NCBI RefSeq assembly: GCF_020089865.1
Contig: NZ_JAIRBM010000001.1
Location: forward strand, 248,001 to 312,000
Origin: Microvirga puerhi
GTDB taxonomy: Bacteria; Pseudomonadota; Alphaproteobacteria; Rhizobiales; Beijerinckiaceae
Reading direction: 5' to 3'
DNA length: 64,000 nt
The notes beneath the pieces are model-generated. The model had not been told where the DNA came from, did not search any database, and saw only the letters and a list, made by a program, of their open reading frames with translations. Of the stretch, positions 55,067-64,000 are shown one piece after another. The position numbers and the translations under genes are program-made. Position 1 is the stretch's first letter; each line of letters begins with the position of its first letter.

Positions 55067-56335
55067 ATGACCAAAGCTGGCGGCAACGACTCCAAGAGCA
55101 CGCTGTACTGCTCCTTCTGCGGCAAGAGCCAGCACGAGGTCCGTAAGCTGATCGCTGGCCCCACCGTGTTCATCTGCGATGAATGCGTCGAACTGTGCAT
55201 GGACATCATTCGCGAGGAGTCGAAGTCGTCGCTCGTGAAATCCCGCGATGGCGTGCCGACCCCGAAAGAGATCAGCCGAGTCCTCGACGACTATGTGATC
55301 GGCCAGGAGCACGCCAAGAAGGTGCTGTCCGTGGCGGTCCACAACCACTACAAGCGCTTGGCCCATGCTGCGAAGCACAACGACGTGGAATTGGCAAAGT
55401 CCAACATCCTGCTGATCGGGCCGACCGGTTCGGGCAAGACGTTGCTGGCTCAAACATTGGCGCGCATTCTGGACGTCCCCTTCACGATGGCGGACGCCAC
55501 GACCCTGACGGAAGCGGGTTATGTGGGCGAGGACGTCGAGAACATCATTCTGAAGCTGCTTCAGGCCTCCGACTACAATGTCGAGCGGGCGCAGCGCGGA
55601 ATCGTCTATATCGACGAAATCGACAAGATTTCCCGCAAGTCGGACAATCCGTCGATTACCCGCGACGTGTCGGGCGAGGGCGTCCAGCAGGCGCTCCTGA
55701 AGATCATGGAAGGCACCGTCGCCTCCGTGCCTCCCCAGGGCGGACGCAAGCATCCCCAGCAAGAGTTCCTGCAGGTGGATACGACGAACATCCTGTTCAT
55801 TTGCGGCGGCGCCTTCGCGGGCCTTGAGCGAATCATTTCCGGCCGCGGCAAGGGAACCTCGATCGGATTCGGAGCCTCCGTCGAGGCGCCGGACGATCGT
55901 CGGACCGGCGAGATCTTCCGTGGCGTCGAGCCCGAAGATCTGTTGAAGTTCGGTCTCATCCCGGAATTCGTCGGACGTCTGCCGGTCCTGGCGACTCTCG
56001 AGGATCTGGACGAGGACGCTTTGAAGCGAATCCTCCAAGAGCCGAAGAATGCGCTGGTCAAACAGTATCAGCGTCTTTTCGAGATGGAGAACGTAGCCCT
56101 GACGTTCCAGGAAGAGGCCCTGTCCATGATTGCCCGCAAGGCAATCGAGCGGAAGACCGGTGCCCGTGGCCTGCGGTCGATCATGGAAGGTATCCTGCTC
56201 GAGACCATGTATGACCTGCCCGGCCTCGACTCCGTGGAGCAGGTGGTTATCGGCCCGGAAGTGGTCGAGGGCAAGGCGAAGCCCTTGTTCATCCATGGCG
56301 ATCGCGGTGAGCAGACCGCGAGCGTCAGCGCATAA
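55067..56335 (+). CDS. clpX: ATP-dependent Clp protease ATP-binding subunit ClpX
   Basis: A 422-residue AAA+ unfoldase. The N-terminal zinc-binding domain has four cysteines ('CSFCGKS' and 'CDECVELC'). Walker A is 'GPTGSGKT', Walker B 'IVYIDEIDK', and the pore loop 'GYVGEDVEN' and sensor II '[10 protein letters not shown]' are present. It delivers substrates to ClpP, including ssrA-tagged proteins and, in alphaproteobacteria, CtrA. ATG 55067 has GGAGAT upstream; the 30 extra upstream codons of the open frame are not typical of ClpX. The 227-bp gap after clpP suggests a separate promoter. Confidence 0.97.
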   Translation: MTKAGGNDSKSTLYCSFCGKSQHEVRKLIAGPTVFICDECVELCMDIIREESKSSLVKSRDGVPTPKEISRVLDDYVIGQEHAKKVLSVAVHNHYKRLAHAAKHNDVELAKSNILLIGPTGSGKTLLAQTLARILDVPFTMADATTLTEAGYVGEDVENIILKLLQASDYNVERAQRGIVYIDEIDKISRKSDNPSITRDVSGEGVQQALLKIMEGTVASVPPQGGRKHPQQEFLQVDTTNILFICGGAFAGLERIISGRGKGTSIGFGASVEAPDDRRTGEIFRGVEPEDLLKFGLIPEFVGRLPVLATLEDLDEDALKRILQEPKNALVKQYQRLFEMENVALTFQEEALSMIARKAIERKTGARGLRSIMEGILLETMYDLPGLDSVEQVVIGPEVVEGKAKPLFIHGDRGEQTASVSA

Positions 56336-56348
56336 GACCTATGTCTAC

Positions 56349-56394
56349 CGTGCCGGGACACGTTCTTGAAACGTTGTCGCCGGCACGCCACATT
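56349..56394 (+). promoter_or_regulatory. Hairpin and possible heat-shock (RpoH) promoter between clpX and lon
   Basis: CTTGAAA (56365-56371), 16 bases, CCACATT (56388-56394) resembles the RpoH (sigma-32) promoter (CTTGAAA ... CCCCATnT) 150 bp before lon. However, CTTG also forms the loop of a long hairpin (CGTGCCGG...CCGGCACG, with inner GACA/TTGTC and CGTT/AACG stems), so the match may be a by-product of a clpX-end hairpin. Confidence 0.35.
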
Positions 56395-56546
56395 GCTTCT
56401 TGTGCGATCACCATCCGCTCACCGTTCCGAGGGATGGTGCCGCATACCGGACGCAGCCAATCACGAAAGCTTGAGCGTTTCGGTTACCCGTCCACGAGCT
56501 CGCTCATCCGAGGAGGTCGTCGGACGTTTCGAAAGGATGTCGTCTC

Positions 56547-58976
56547 ATGACACAAGCGAAGCCACGTCAGCCTGTCATTCCAGGCTCGACCGGAACCTAT
56601 GCGGTTCTGCCTCTGCGTGACATCGTCGTCTTCCCGCATATGATCGTGCCGCTCTTCGTCGGCCGCGAGAAGTCGATCCGCGCGCTTGAGGAAGTGGTCA
56701 AGGGGGACCGTCACATTCTTCTGGCTACCCAGATCGATGCGACGGACGACGATCCGGCGACGGATGCGATCTACAAGGTCGGAACCCTGGCCAATGTGCT
56801 GCAGCTCCTGAAACTGCCCGACGGCACCGTGAAGGTGCTGGTGGAAGGCGCGAGCCGCGCGCAGGTCAAGACCTACACCCGGACCGACGAATATTACGAA
56901 GCGGAAGCCGAAGTGCTCCCGGACTCCCTGGGCGACCAGATTGAGGCCGAGGCGCTGGCTCGTTCCGTCGTGTCCGAGTTCGAAAATTACGTGAAGCTGA
57001 ATAAGAAGGTGTCGCCGGAGGTTGTCTCCGCGGTGACCCAGCTCGATGAGCCGTCCAAGCTCGCCGACACGATTGCCTCGCATCTTGCGATCAAGATCGC
57101 CGACAAGCAGGCGATTCTCGAGATCCCGACGGTCGCACAGCGGCTTGAGAAGGTTCTTGGCCTGATGGAGAGCGAAATCTCCGTCCTCCAGGTCGAGAAG
57201 CGGATCCGCACCCGCGTGAAGCGTCAGATGGAGAAGACGCAGCGCGAGTACTATCTCAACGAGCAGATGAAGGCGATCCAGAAGGAGCTCGGCGACGACG
57301 AAGGTCGTGACGAGTTGGCCGAGCTCGAGGACAAGATCGAGAAGACCAAGTTCACGAAGGAAGCCCGCGAGAAGGCGATGGGTGAGCTGAAGAAGCTCCG
57401 CCAGATGTCGCCGATGTCGGCCGAGGCGACCGTTGTGCGCAACTATCTCGACTGGTTGCTCGGCATTCCGTGGAACCGCCGCTCGAAGATCAAGAAGGAC
57501 CTGAAAGCTGCTCAGGATCTGCTCGATGCCGATCATTACGGCCTCGACAAGGTCAAGGAGCGCATCGTCGAGTACCTGGCCGTGCAGCAGCGCGCCAACA
57601 AGCTCACAGGCCCGATCCTCTGCCTCGTCGGCCCTCCCGGTGTCGGTAAAACCTCGCTCGGCAAGTCCATCGCCAAGGCGACGGGGCGCGAATTCGTGCG
57701 CATGTCGCTCGGCGGCGTGAGGGACGAGTCAGAGATTCGCGGTCACCGGCGGACCTATATCGGCTCGATGCCCGGCAAGATCATCCAGTCGATGCGGAAG
57801 GCCAAGACGTCGAATCCGCTCATCCTACTCGACGAGATCGACAAGATGGGCATGGATTTCCGGGGTGACCCGTCGGCGGCTCTGCTCGAGGTCCTCGATC
57901 CTGAGCAGAACAACTCGTTCAACGATCATTACCTGGAGGTCGATTACGACCTGTCCAACGTGATGTTCGTGACGACGGCCAACACCCTGAACATCCCGGC
58001 GCCGCTTCTCGACCGTATGGAGGTGATCCGCATCGCGGGTTACACCGAGGAGGAGAAGGCTGAGATCGCACGCACGCACCTGATTCCGTCGGCCACGAAG
58101 AAGCATGGCCTCGCGGACAAGGAGTGGACGATCGGCGACGAGGCCTTGCTCATGCTCATCAGGCGGTACACCCGCGAGGCGGGCGTGCGTAACCTGGAGC
58201 GGGAGATCTCGAACCTCATCCGCAAGGCGGTGAAGGAGATCCTGATCTCCAAGGTGAAGACGGTGGAGGTGACGACCGCCAACCTGCCCGATTTCCTTGG
58301 CCCACCGCGCTATCGCTACGGCGAAGTCGAGAGCGAGGATATGGTCGGCGCAGTCACGGGTCTGGCCTGGACCGAGGTCGGCGGCGAGCTGCTCACCATC
58401 GAAGGCATCATGATGCCGGGCAAGGGCAAGATGACGGTTACCGGCAATCTCCGGGACGTCATGAAGGAGTCGATCTCGGCTGCGGCGTCCTATGTCCGCT
58501 CCCGAGCCGTCGATTTCGGTGTCGAGCCGCCCCTGTTCGATCGTCGCGACATCCACGTGCACGTGCCGGAAGGTGCGACGCCCAAGGATGGCCCCTCGGC
58601 TGGTATCGCCATGGCGACTGCCATCGTGTCGGTCATCACGGGAATCCCGGTCCGTCGTGACATCGCCATGACCGGCGAGGTCACGCTGCGGGGCAGGGTG
58701 CTTCCCATCGGCGGGTTGAAGGAGAAGCTCCTGGCGGCGCTTCGCGGCGGACTCAAGAAGGTCTTGATCCCCGAGGAGAACGCCAAGGATCTGGTCGACA
58801 TCCCGGCGAGCGTGAAGAACGGTCTTGAGATCGTACCCGTCTCGCGCATGGATCAGGTTCTCCAGCATGCGCTCGTGCGGATGCCGGAGCCGATCGAATG
58901 GGAGGAGACCGCTGCTGTCAGCGCCTCCAAACCTGCCGAGGTCGAGGACGATTCGGCCAGCGTGGTTGCCCACTAA
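56547..58976 (+). CDS. lon: ATP-dependent protease La (Lon)
   Basis: An 809-residue AAA+ protease that degrades damaged and regulatory proteins, including DnaA and CcrM in alphaproteobacteria. The N-terminal LAN domain ('[21 protein letters not shown]') and coiled middle part lead to Walker A '[13 protein letters not shown]' and Walker B 'LILLDEIDK'. The proteolytic domain has the Ser-Lys dyad in '[12 protein letters not shown]' (Ser) and '[10 protein letters not shown]' (Lys). The ribosome-binding site is AAGGA. It ends in a strong terminator before hup. Confidence 0.97.
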   Translation: MTQAKPRQPVIPGSTGTYAVLPLRDIVVFPHMIVPLFVGREKSIRALEEVVKGDRHILLATQIDATDDDPATDAIYKVGTLANVLQLLKLPDGTVKVLVEGASRAQVKTYTRTDEYYEAEAEVLPDSLGDQIEAEALARSVVSEFENYVKLNKKVSPEVVSAVTQLDEPSKLADTIASHLAIKIADKQAILEIPTVAQRLEKVLGLMESEISVLQVEKRIRTRVKRQMEKTQREYYLNEQMKAIQKELGDDEGRDELAELEDKIEKTKFTKEAREKAMGELKKLRQMSPMSAEATVVRNYLDWLLGIPWNRRSKIKKDLKAAQDLLDADHYGLDKVKERIVEYLAVQQRANKLTGPILCLVGPPGVGKTSLGKSIAKATGREFVRMSLGGVRDESEIRGHRRTYIGSMPGKIIQSMRKAKTSNPLILLDEIDKMGMDFRGDPSAALLEVLDPEQNNSFNDHYLEVDYDLSNVMFVTTANTLNIPAPLLDRMEVIRIAGYTEEEKAEIARTHLIPSATKKHGLADKEWTIGDEALLMLIRRYTREAGVRNLEREISNLIRKAVKEILISKVKTVEVTTANLPDFLGPPRYRYGEVESEDMVGAVTGLAWTEVGGELLTIEGIMMPGKGKMTVTGNLRDVMKESISAAASYVRSRAVDFGVEPPLFDRRDIHVHVPEGATPKDGPSAGIAMATAIVSVITGIPVRRDIAMTGEVTLRGRVLPIGGLKEKLLAALRGGLKKVLIPEENAKDLVDIPASVKNGLEIVPVSRMDQVLQHALVRMPEPIEWEETAAVSASKPAEVEDDSASVVAH

Positions 58977-59003
58977 GACTGACCTTGCGTCATGATTTTG
59001 ACG

Positions 59004-59035
59004 AAGCCCCCGGATTCCGATCCGGGGGCTTTTTT
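59004..59035 (+). terminator. Rho-independent terminator after lon
   Basis: AAGCCCCCGGA-ttccga-TCCGGGGGCTT followed by TTTT, 28 bases past the lon stop. Confidence 0.92.
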
Positions 59036-59170
59036 GATGTGGAATCTCTGGAAACGGCTTATTTCAGCCGTTTCAGGACTTGCGTGCGGCCGAGCTTTGC
59101 GCCACACGGTGTCTCCCTGAAACGGTGGCACATTTTGCATGGCGCCGCCGGGATCACTGGAGGATATCAT

Positions 59171-59449
59171 ATGAACAAAGGCGAGCTCGTTGCGGCAGTC
59201 GCCGACAAGGTGGGGCTGTCTCGCGGTCAGGCTGGTGAAGCCATCGACGCCGCTATCGAGGCCATCACCGGCGCTCTCAAGAAGGGCGACGAGGTGAAAA
59301 TCGTTGGTTTCGGCACCTTCGTGGTGACGGATCGCGCTGCCGGCGAGGCGCGCAACCCGCGCACCGGCGAGAAGGTGAAGGTTCCTGCTTCCAAGACCCC
59401 GAAGTTCCGCGCCGGCGCGGGCCTGAAGGAGGCTGTGAACGGGAAGTAA
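59171..59449 (+). CDS. hupB: DNA-binding protein HU
   Basis: A 92-residue nucleoid protein that bends DNA as a dimer. N-terminal 'MNKGELVAAVADKVGLSRGQA', the 'GFGTFVV' beta turn, the proline-tipped DNA-binding arm 'RAAGEARNPRTGEKVKVPA' and C-terminal 'PKFRAGAGLKEAVNGK' match HU-beta. The ribosome-binding site AGGA lies 7 bases before the ATG. It follows lon as in many proteobacteria but has its own upstream region after the lon terminator. Confidence 0.95.
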   Translation: MNKGELVAAVADKVGLSRGQAGEAIDAAIEAITGALKKGDEVKIVGFGTFVVTDRAAGEARNPRTGEKVKVPASKTPKFRAGAGLKEAVNGK

Positions 59450-59477
59450 TCGCTTTCAAGCGATCTTTTCTTCAAGG

Positions 59478-59516
59478 AAGGGCCGACTGCGCTTGCGTTG
59501 TCGGCCTTCTCTTTTT
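59478..59516 (+). terminator. Rho-independent terminator after hupB
   Basis: AAG-GGCCGAC, loop, GTCGGCC-TT followed by CTCTTTTT, about 30 bases past the stop and just before tRNA-Val. Confidence 0.85.
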
Positions 59517-59532
59517 ATGTGAGTGCGCACAA

Positions 59533-59608
59533 GGGCGGTTAGCTCAGTTGGTAGAGCATCTCGTTTACACCGAGAGGGTCGGCGGTTCGAGCCCGTCACC
59601 GCCCACCA
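59533..59608 (+). tRNA. tRNA-Val (anticodon UAC)
   Basis: 76 bases with encoded CCA. The acceptor GGGCGGT pairs with ACCGCCC; the anticodon stem-loop is TCTCG-TTTACAC-CGAGA with anticodon TAC; the T-arm contains GGTTCGAGCCC. Confidence 0.96.
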
Positions 59609-60208
59609 TCACATTCGCCGGCGCAGATCCTTCGGAAGTTCCGGGGCAAAAGCCGTTGCGGAGTGCCGGTCCAGCCATCATGACGCGCTTGCGTGACGTT
59701 GCGTAATCTCCTTTTCTTCTCGACTGTTGTCGTCATCGAACGAAGGACATGATGAATGGTTGAGAACATCTACGAGAACACGGGATTCTAAAGCTATAGC
59801 CGGTTGCGTCGCTTGGTCGAATGCTCGGCCGGGGCGCCGGAATGGCTGGCGCTGAAATCCCCGCTTCCAAGTCTCGAAGGCCTCAGGGTCGTAAATCCCG
59901 GCTTCGGCTGGTTATGCCGTCGGGCCCGTGAGAATGGCGCAACGGGCTTCACGATCTCCCATGTCGGGGCATGGGAACCTGCCGATGGGCCGGTCAATGC
60001 CCCAGCCGGAACTCGCGGAAGAGCGAAAGCGACCGATGTTTTTGTTTCTTGCTGCGCGGCGGTTGATCTGATTTTCGCAGCCTTAAGGAAGGTCCTTCGA
60101 CCCCGTCAGGACGAGCTCGATCAAGATTCTCCGTCCGAGCCGCACGGATCGCTTGACAGAGATCAGGGGCGACCTTAAACCGCCCACACCGCTTCGGCGG
60201 GTCCATAC
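59609..60208. other. Gene-poor region between tRNA-Val and tRNA-Asp
   Basis: This 600-bp region has no gene I can defend. A TTG-started frame (59804-60178) and antisense frames show no recognisable family. A short frame beginning ATGGTTGAGAACATC near 59757 stops after about a dozen codons. It may be decayed coding DNA or a remnant of an element at a tRNA gene. Confidence 0.35.
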
Positions 60209-60285
60209 GCGGGCGTAGCTCAGTCGGTTAGAGTGCCGGCCTGTCACGCCGGAGGTCGCGGGTTCGAGCCCCGTCGCCCGCGCCA
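60209..60285 (+). tRNA. tRNA-Asp (anticodon GUC)
   Basis: 77 bases with encoded CCA. The acceptor GCGGGCG pairs with CGCCCGC, discriminator G; the anticodon stem-loop is CCGGC-CTGTCAC-GCCGG with anticodon GTC. Confidence 0.96.
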
Positions 60286-60438
60286 TTACGGACCGCCGCC
60301 GACGCGTCTTCTCAGGCATAATTCCCAGCTACGAACGCCTCTGCTGTCTGCGCAGAAGCGCGATGCGTCCAAAGCATGGGCGCGGGAGCAAATGCCCAAG
60401 CTGAGCGTTGATCGCCCAGCAGGAGAGGTGTTGCTTCC

Positions 60439-60879
60439 ATGTCCGTATCGAAACTCTTCACGTATCTGGCGAATTGGGTCGCTCAAGTATCCGGCCGACC
60501 TGTCACCTTTGCGGTCTGCGTGGCCGTGATTCTGGTCTGGGCTCTCAGCGGGCCGGTCTTCGGTTTCTCGGACACATGGCAGCTGGTCGTGAATACGGGC
60601 ACCACGATCATTACCTTTCTGATGGTCTTCCTGATTCAGAACACCCAGAATCGCGACGGAGCGGCGATCCAGGCCAAACTGGACGAGCTGATCCGGGCCA
60701 GTGCGGCGCAGAATGTTTTCATCGGCATCGAGCATCTGACCCAGGAGGAGCTCGACGAGATCCGGGCGCGGTGCGAGGCCAAGGCCAAGCTGGAAATGGT
60801 TGCGGGCAAGGCTGCAGACCAGGCTCAGGACAAGGCGAACCGCAGGGCGGCAAGCGCTGCGGAGAGGGCGACTTCCTAG
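60439..60879 (+). CDS. Low-affinity iron permease-family small membrane protein
   Basis: A 146-residue membrane protein. Two hydrophobic segments (about 22-42 and 53-70) are followed by 'FLIQNTQNRDGAAIQAKLDELIRA', the signature of the Fet4-like low-affinity iron permease family, and a charged Ala/Lys-rich helical tail. Bacterial members are short and their transport role is not proven; the name rests on the family signature. The ribosome-binding site AGGAGAG precedes the ATG. It stands alone between tRNA-Asp and nuoA. Confidence 0.85.
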   Translation: MSVSKLFTYLANWVAQVSGRPVTFAVCVAVILVWALSGPVFGFSDTWQLVVNTGTTIITFLMVFLIQNTQNRDGAAIQAKLDELIRASAAQNVFIGIEHLTQEELDEIRARCEAKAKLEMVAGKAADQAQDKANRRAASAAERATS

Positions 60880-61049
60880 TTTGGAAACATTCTTTTGCGT
60901 CGCCGCAAACACTTGTCAGGGCAGGGGATCTCGGTTAAGCCTCCCCCCGCAATCCATGGTTTGTCGCAGGGCCTACTATTAAGTCGTCTGTGGCTTAAAT
61001 CCATGGTTCGGTGCTGGTTTTGTACCAGTTCTGTTCCTTTAGGTGTCGC

Positions 61050-61415
61050 ATGACGAATCTCCTCGCCGACTACCTGCCTCTCGTGATCTTTATCGGCGTG
61101 TCGCTCCTGATCGGGGTGGCGCTGCTCGTGGCGCCTTTCGTCGTCGCTTACAGCCGCCCCGACACGGAAAAGCTTTCGGCCTATGAGTGCGGGTTCAACG
61201 CTTTCGACGACGCCCGCATGAAATTCGACGTGCGGTTCTATCTGGTCGCGATTCTCTTCATCATTTTCGATCTTGAGGTGGCCTTCCTGTTCCCCTGGGC
61301 GATCACGTTCGGGAACCTCGGTTGGTTCGGCTTTATCTCCATGATGATTTTCCTCGCCGTGCTGACGGTCGGCTTCGTGTATGAGTGGAAGAAGGGGGCC
61401 CTGGAATGGGATTAA
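61050..61415 (+). CDS. nuoA: NADH-quinone oxidoreductase subunit A
   Basis: A 121-residue inner-membrane subunit of complex I (ND3 homologue) with three transmembrane helices. The loop '[16 protein letters not shown]' contains the conserved cysteine near the quinone channel, and '[12 protein letters not shown]' is the family signature. ATG 61050 has AGGTG upstream. It is the first gene of the nuo operon, and its end overlaps nuoB by 10 bases. Confidence 0.96.
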   Translation: MTNLLADYLPLVIFIGVSLLIGVALLVAPFVVAYSRPDTEKLSAYECGFNAFDDARMKFDVRFYLVAILFIIFDLEVAFLFPWAITFGNLGWFGFISMMIFLAVLTVGFVYEWKKGALEWD

Positions 61416-61990
61416 TCGCTGAGACCCGCTCTCCTCTCGTGGCTCCCTCGCCGACGGGCGTAATCGATCCGGCGACGGGTCAGCCCATCGGCTCCACCGA
61501 TCCCTATTTCGTGTCGATCAAGGACGAGCTCTCCGATAAGGGCTTTATCGTCACGTCGACGGAGGATCTGATCACCTGGGCGCGCACAGGCTCGCTCATG
61601 TGGATGACGTTCGGTCTTGCCTGTTGCGCCGTCGAGATGATGCAGATGTCGATGCCGCGCTATGACGTCGAGCGCTTCGGTTTCGCACCGCGCGCGAGCC
61701 CGCGCCAATCGGACGTGATGATCGTCGCCGGCACGCTGACCAACAAGATGGCTCCCGCGCTGCGCAAGGTCTACGACCAGATGCCGGAGCCACGTTACGT
61801 CATCTCCATGGGCTCCTGCGCCAATGGCGGCGGCTATTATCATTATTCCTACGCGGTCGTCCGTGGTTGCGACCGCATCGTGCCCGTCGACATCTATGTG
61901 CCAGGCTGCCCGCCTACGGCTGAGGCCCTGCTCTACGGCGTGCTTCTTTTGCAGAAGAAGATCCGCCGCACCGGCACTATCGAGCGCTGA
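61406..61990 (+). CDS. nuoB: NADH-quinone oxidoreductase subunit B
   Basis: A 194-residue peripheral subunit (PSST homologue) carrying the terminal [4Fe-4S] cluster N2 that reduces quinone. Ligands are the tandem cysteines in '[10 protein letters not shown]', the cysteine in '[16 protein letters not shown]' and that in '[12 protein letters not shown]'. ATG 61406 (MGLIAETRS) lies inside the nuoA end, indicating coupled translation. nuoC starts 14 bases later. Confidence 0.96.
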   Translation: MGLIAETRSPLVAPSPTGVIDPATGQPIGSTDPYFVSIKDELSDKGFIVTSTEDLITWARTGSLMWMTFGLACCAVEMMQMSMPRYDVERFGFAPRASPRQSDVMIVAGTLTNKMAPALRKVYDQMPEPRYVISMGSCANGGGYYHYSYAVVRGCDRIVPVDIYVPGCPPTAEALLYGVLLLQKKIRRTGTIER

Positions 61991-62004
61991 GCAGAGGTCA
62001 ACGC

Positions 62005-62607
62005 ATGAATGCTGAACTGCAAACCCTGAGCGACCATATTGCTGCATCGCTTGACGACGTGGTGACGGCGCGGGACATCGCCTATGGCGAACTCACGATC
62101 GTGGTGCGCGGACAGGATATCCTGAAGGCCGCCACGTTCCTGCGGCATGACCCGCAATGCCGCTTCGTCTGCTTCATCGATATCTGCGGGGCAGACTATC
62201 CCGGCCGCGAGAAGCGTTTCGATGTGGTCTATCACCTCCTGTCGCCGCATTTGAACCATCGGATTCGGCTGAAGGTCGAGACGGACGAGGCAACGCCGGT
62301 TCCGTCATTGGTCAGCCTTTTCCCGGCAGCCAACTGGTTCGAGCGGGAAGCCTACGATCTCTATGGAATTCTTTTCTCGGGACACCCAGATCTGCGCCGC
62401 ATTCTCACGGATTACGGCTTCGAGGGATTTCCGTTGCGGAAAGACTTCCCGCTCACCGGGTTCGTCGAGGTGCGCTATGACGAAGGGCAGGGCCGTGTCG
62501 TCTACGAGCCGGTGAAGCTCAATCAAGAATTCCGCAACTTCGACTTCCTGTCGCCCTGGGAAGGCACGGACTACGTGCTGCCCGGTGACGAGAAGGCGAA
62601 GGCGTAA
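62005..62607 (+). CDS. nuoC: NADH-quinone oxidoreductase subunit C
   Basis: A 200-residue peripheral-arm subunit (30-kDa homologue). Signatures: '[27 protein letters not shown]' region and '[40 protein letters not shown]', the diagnostic complex I 30-kDa block. The C-terminus '[14 protein letters not shown]'-like is typical of alphaproteobacteria and mitochondria. It is separate from nuoD, unlike the fused NuoCD of E. coli. Confidence 0.96.
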   Translation: MNAELQTLSDHIAASLDDVVTARDIAYGELTIVVRGQDILKAATFLRHDPQCRFVCFIDICGADYPGREKRFDVVYHLLSPHLNHRIRLKVETDEATPVPSLVSLFPAANWFEREAYDLYGILFSGHPDLRRILTDYGFEGFPLRKDFPLTGFVEVRYDEGQGRVVYEPVKLNQEFRNFDFLSPWEGTDYVLPGDEKAKA

Positions 62608-62628
62608 GAGAGCGGAGAGGATCAGCCG

Positions 62629-63819
62629 ATGGGCGAGCACAATATCCGCAACTTCTCGATCAATTTCGGGCCGCAGCACCCTGCGGCTCACGGCGTTCTG
62701 CGTCTCGTGCTGGAGCTCGACGGCGAGATCGTTGAACGTGTCGATCCGCATATCGGTCTCCTACACCGCGGCACCGAGAAGCTGATCGAGTACAAGACTT
62801 ACGTTCAGGCCAATCCGTATTTCGACCGCCTCGACTACGTGGCGCCGATGAACCAGGAGCATGCTTTCTGTCTGGCGACCGAGAAGCTTCTGGGCATCAC
62901 CGTTCCGCGGCGAGCTCAGCTGATCCGGGTGCTCTATTCGGAAATCGGCCGTCTCCTGTCGCACCTCCTCAACGTCACGACGCAGGCCATGGACGTCGGC
63001 GCGCTTACGCCGCCTCTCTGGGGCTTCGAGGAGCGTGAGAAGCTCATGATCTTCTATGAGCGTGCGTCGGGCTCGCGCATGCACGCCAACTATGTCCGTC
63101 CCGGCGGGGTCACCATGGACCTGCCCCCGGAGCTGATCGACGACATCGAGGCTTTCTGCGATCCCTTCCTGAAGGTGCTCGACGATCTCGATGATCTCGT
63201 GATCACCAACCGCATCTTCAAACAGCGCAACGTCGATATCGGCGTCGTCTCGCTCGACGATGCCTGGAAGTGGGGTTTCTCGGGCGTCATGGTCCGTGGC
63301 TCGGGCGCTGCCTGGGATCTGCGCAAGGCGCAGCCCTACGAGTGCTACGAGGAAATGGAGTTCGACATCCCGGTCGGCCGTAACGGCGACAACTACGACC
63401 GTCAGGTCATCCGGATGCTCGAGATGCGCGAGAGCGTGCGGATCATGCGTCAGTGCATCGACAAGCTGCGGGCGCCGGATGGGCAGGGGCCTGTCTCCAC
63501 CCTCGACGGCAAGGTCGCACCGCCCTCACGCAAGGACATGAAGCGGTCGATGGAAGCGCTCATCCACCACTTCAAGCTCTACACCGAAGGCTTCCACGTC
63601 CCGGCAGGTGAAGTCTACGCCGCGGTGGAGGCTCCGAAGGGCGAATTTGGCGTCTATCTCGTGGCGGACGGCACCAACAAGCCGTATCGCTGCAAGATTC
63701 GCGCTCCGGGCTTCGCCCATCTCCAAGCCATGGATTTCATGTGCCGTGGCCACATGCTGGCCGACGTCGCAGGCATCCTCGGCTCGCTGGACATCGTGTT
63801 CGGCGAGGTTGATCGGTAA
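62629..63819 (+). CDS. nuoD: NADH-quinone oxidoreductase subunit D
   Basis: A 396-residue peripheral subunit (49-kDa homologue) that forms the quinone pocket with NuoB. Signatures: '[19 protein letters not shown]' with the quinone-binding histidine, '[18 protein letters not shown]', '[12 protein letters not shown]' and the C-terminal 'DIVFGEVDR'. GGAGAGG lies upstream of the ATG. The following 113 bases contain two small hairpins before nuoE. Confidence 0.97.
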   Translation: MGEHNIRNFSINFGPQHPAAHGVLRLVLELDGEIVERVDPHIGLLHRGTEKLIEYKTYVQANPYFDRLDYVAPMNQEHAFCLATEKLLGITVPRRAQLIRVLYSEIGRLLSHLLNVTTQAMDVGALTPPLWGFEEREKLMIFYERASGSRMHANYVRPGGVTMDLPPELIDDIEAFCDPFLKVLDDLDDLVITNRIFKQRNVDIGVVSLDDAWKWGFSGVMVRGSGAAWDLRKAQPYECYEEMEFDIPVGRNGDNYDRQVIRMLEMRESVRIMRQCIDKLRAPDGQGPVSTLDGKVAPPSRKDMKRSMEALIHHFKLYTEGFHVPAGEVYAAVEAPKGEFGVYLVADGTNKPYRCKIRAPGFAHLQAMDFMCRGHMLADVAGILGSLDIVFGEVDR

Positions 63820-63828
63820 ATCGTTATC

Positions 63829-63865
63829 GCCCGGCCTTGCGCCGGGCATCCGCACGCAAGTGCGG
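63829..63865. repeat. Two small hairpins between nuoD and nuoE
   Basis: GCCCGGC-cttgc-GCCGGGC is followed by CCGCAC-gcaa-GTGCGG. No T-run follows, so they look like a short REP-type element inside the operon rather than a terminator. Confidence 0.5.
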
Positions 63866-63932
63866 GCAAAGGTTCAAGTCGTGAATGGCGACAGCTTCTA
63901 GGGCTCGCCATGGCGATGAGGAGAAGAGTTCT

Positions 63933-64000
63933 ATGGCCGTTCGCAAGCTCGCGCCTGAAGATATCCAGCCCGACAGCTTCACGTTCTCGTCGGAGAACAT
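63933..64000 (+). CDS. nuoE: NADH-quinone oxidoreductase subunit E, first codons (cut by window edge)
   Basis: Only 22 codons are visible, starting MAVRKLAPEDIQP and ending at the window edge. The sequence and position after nuoD fit NuoE, the 24-kDa subunit with a [2Fe-2S] cluster. GAGGAGAAG lies upstream of the ATG. Confidence 0.85.
   Translation, partial: MAVRKLAPEDIQPDSFTFSSEN

Noticed and set aside
54797..56296. A 499-codon minus-strand frame over clpX
   Set aside because: Antisense to a complete clpX; composition is that of a GC-bias artefact.
60083..60319. Minus-strand frame with ARATGLEPATSGVTGRHS
   Set aside because: This peptide is the well-known false translation of the antisense strand of a tRNA gene, here tRNA-Asp.

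Overview
The window is bacterial chromosome from an alphaproteobacterium, most likely Hyphomicrobiales (Rhizobiales) and plausibly a Methylobacteriaceae member such as Microvirga. This is inferred from gene content and order, not from any search. The clues are the NDUFA12-like gene next to a DUF2155 gene and aat; the accBC-aroQ-dsbA block; the rne/amiC/mrcA/prfB series; a suf operon with two cysteine desulfurases and an Irr-type box; tig-clpP-clpX-lon-hup; and nuoABCDE. The DNA is GC-rich with dense coding, so many long antisense frames are spurious.

Layout. Positions 1-474 hold the start of a B12-dependent ribonucleotide reductase gene (minus strand). Positions 1203-5845 are the first RTX locus: an M10 (serralysin-type) metalloprotease followed by a large RTX calcium-binding protein. 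Positions 6204-28811 are mostly housekeeping: NDUFA12, DUF2155, aat, accC/accB, aroQ, a DsbA-like thioredoxin, an aminotransferase, rne, a cell-wall amidase, PBP1A, prfB with its programmed +1 frameshift, a one-cysteine Bcp, an AsmA-like giant, an ArsR/SRPBCC pair and tyrS. Positions 28999-33068 are a second RTX locus with the same plan: M10 protease, then an RTX protein with a non-RTX head. Three of the four RTX proteins end in a near-identical 172-residue module, and no type I exporter is present in the window.

Positions 34076-42159 hold the iron-sulfur assembly block (cysteine desulfurase, sufB, sufC, sufD, sufS, sufT-like, sufA). An Irr-type palindrome lies upstream, hairpin repeats sit between genes, and an AAC(6')-I-like acetyltransferase gene is inserted on the opposite strand. 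Next come a TfoX-domain protein, an FMN reductase, a RhlE-type helicase, an outer-membrane beta-barrel protein, a LysE exporter with a divergent YafY-type regulator, and glnB-glnA. A bifunctional NAD(P)HX repair enzyme follows, then a Tat-exported multicopper-oxidase fold that has lost most copper ligands.

From 52523 on lie tRNA-Leu, tig, clpP, clpX, lon and hup (protein folding, proteolysis and nucleoid), tRNA-Val, a gene-poor 600 bp, tRNA-Asp, a low-affinity iron permease-like protein, and the start of the complex I operon (nuoA-D and the first codons of nuoE).

The most unusual material is the pair of duplicated protease-plus-RTX cassettes with mosaic C-terminal modules, the copper-less multicopper oxidase, and several compact operator/promoter arrangements (ArsR, YafY, Irr, NrdR). 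Start codons were chosen from ribosome-binding sites, signal peptides and family lengths. Where they differ from the longest open frame, this is stated.
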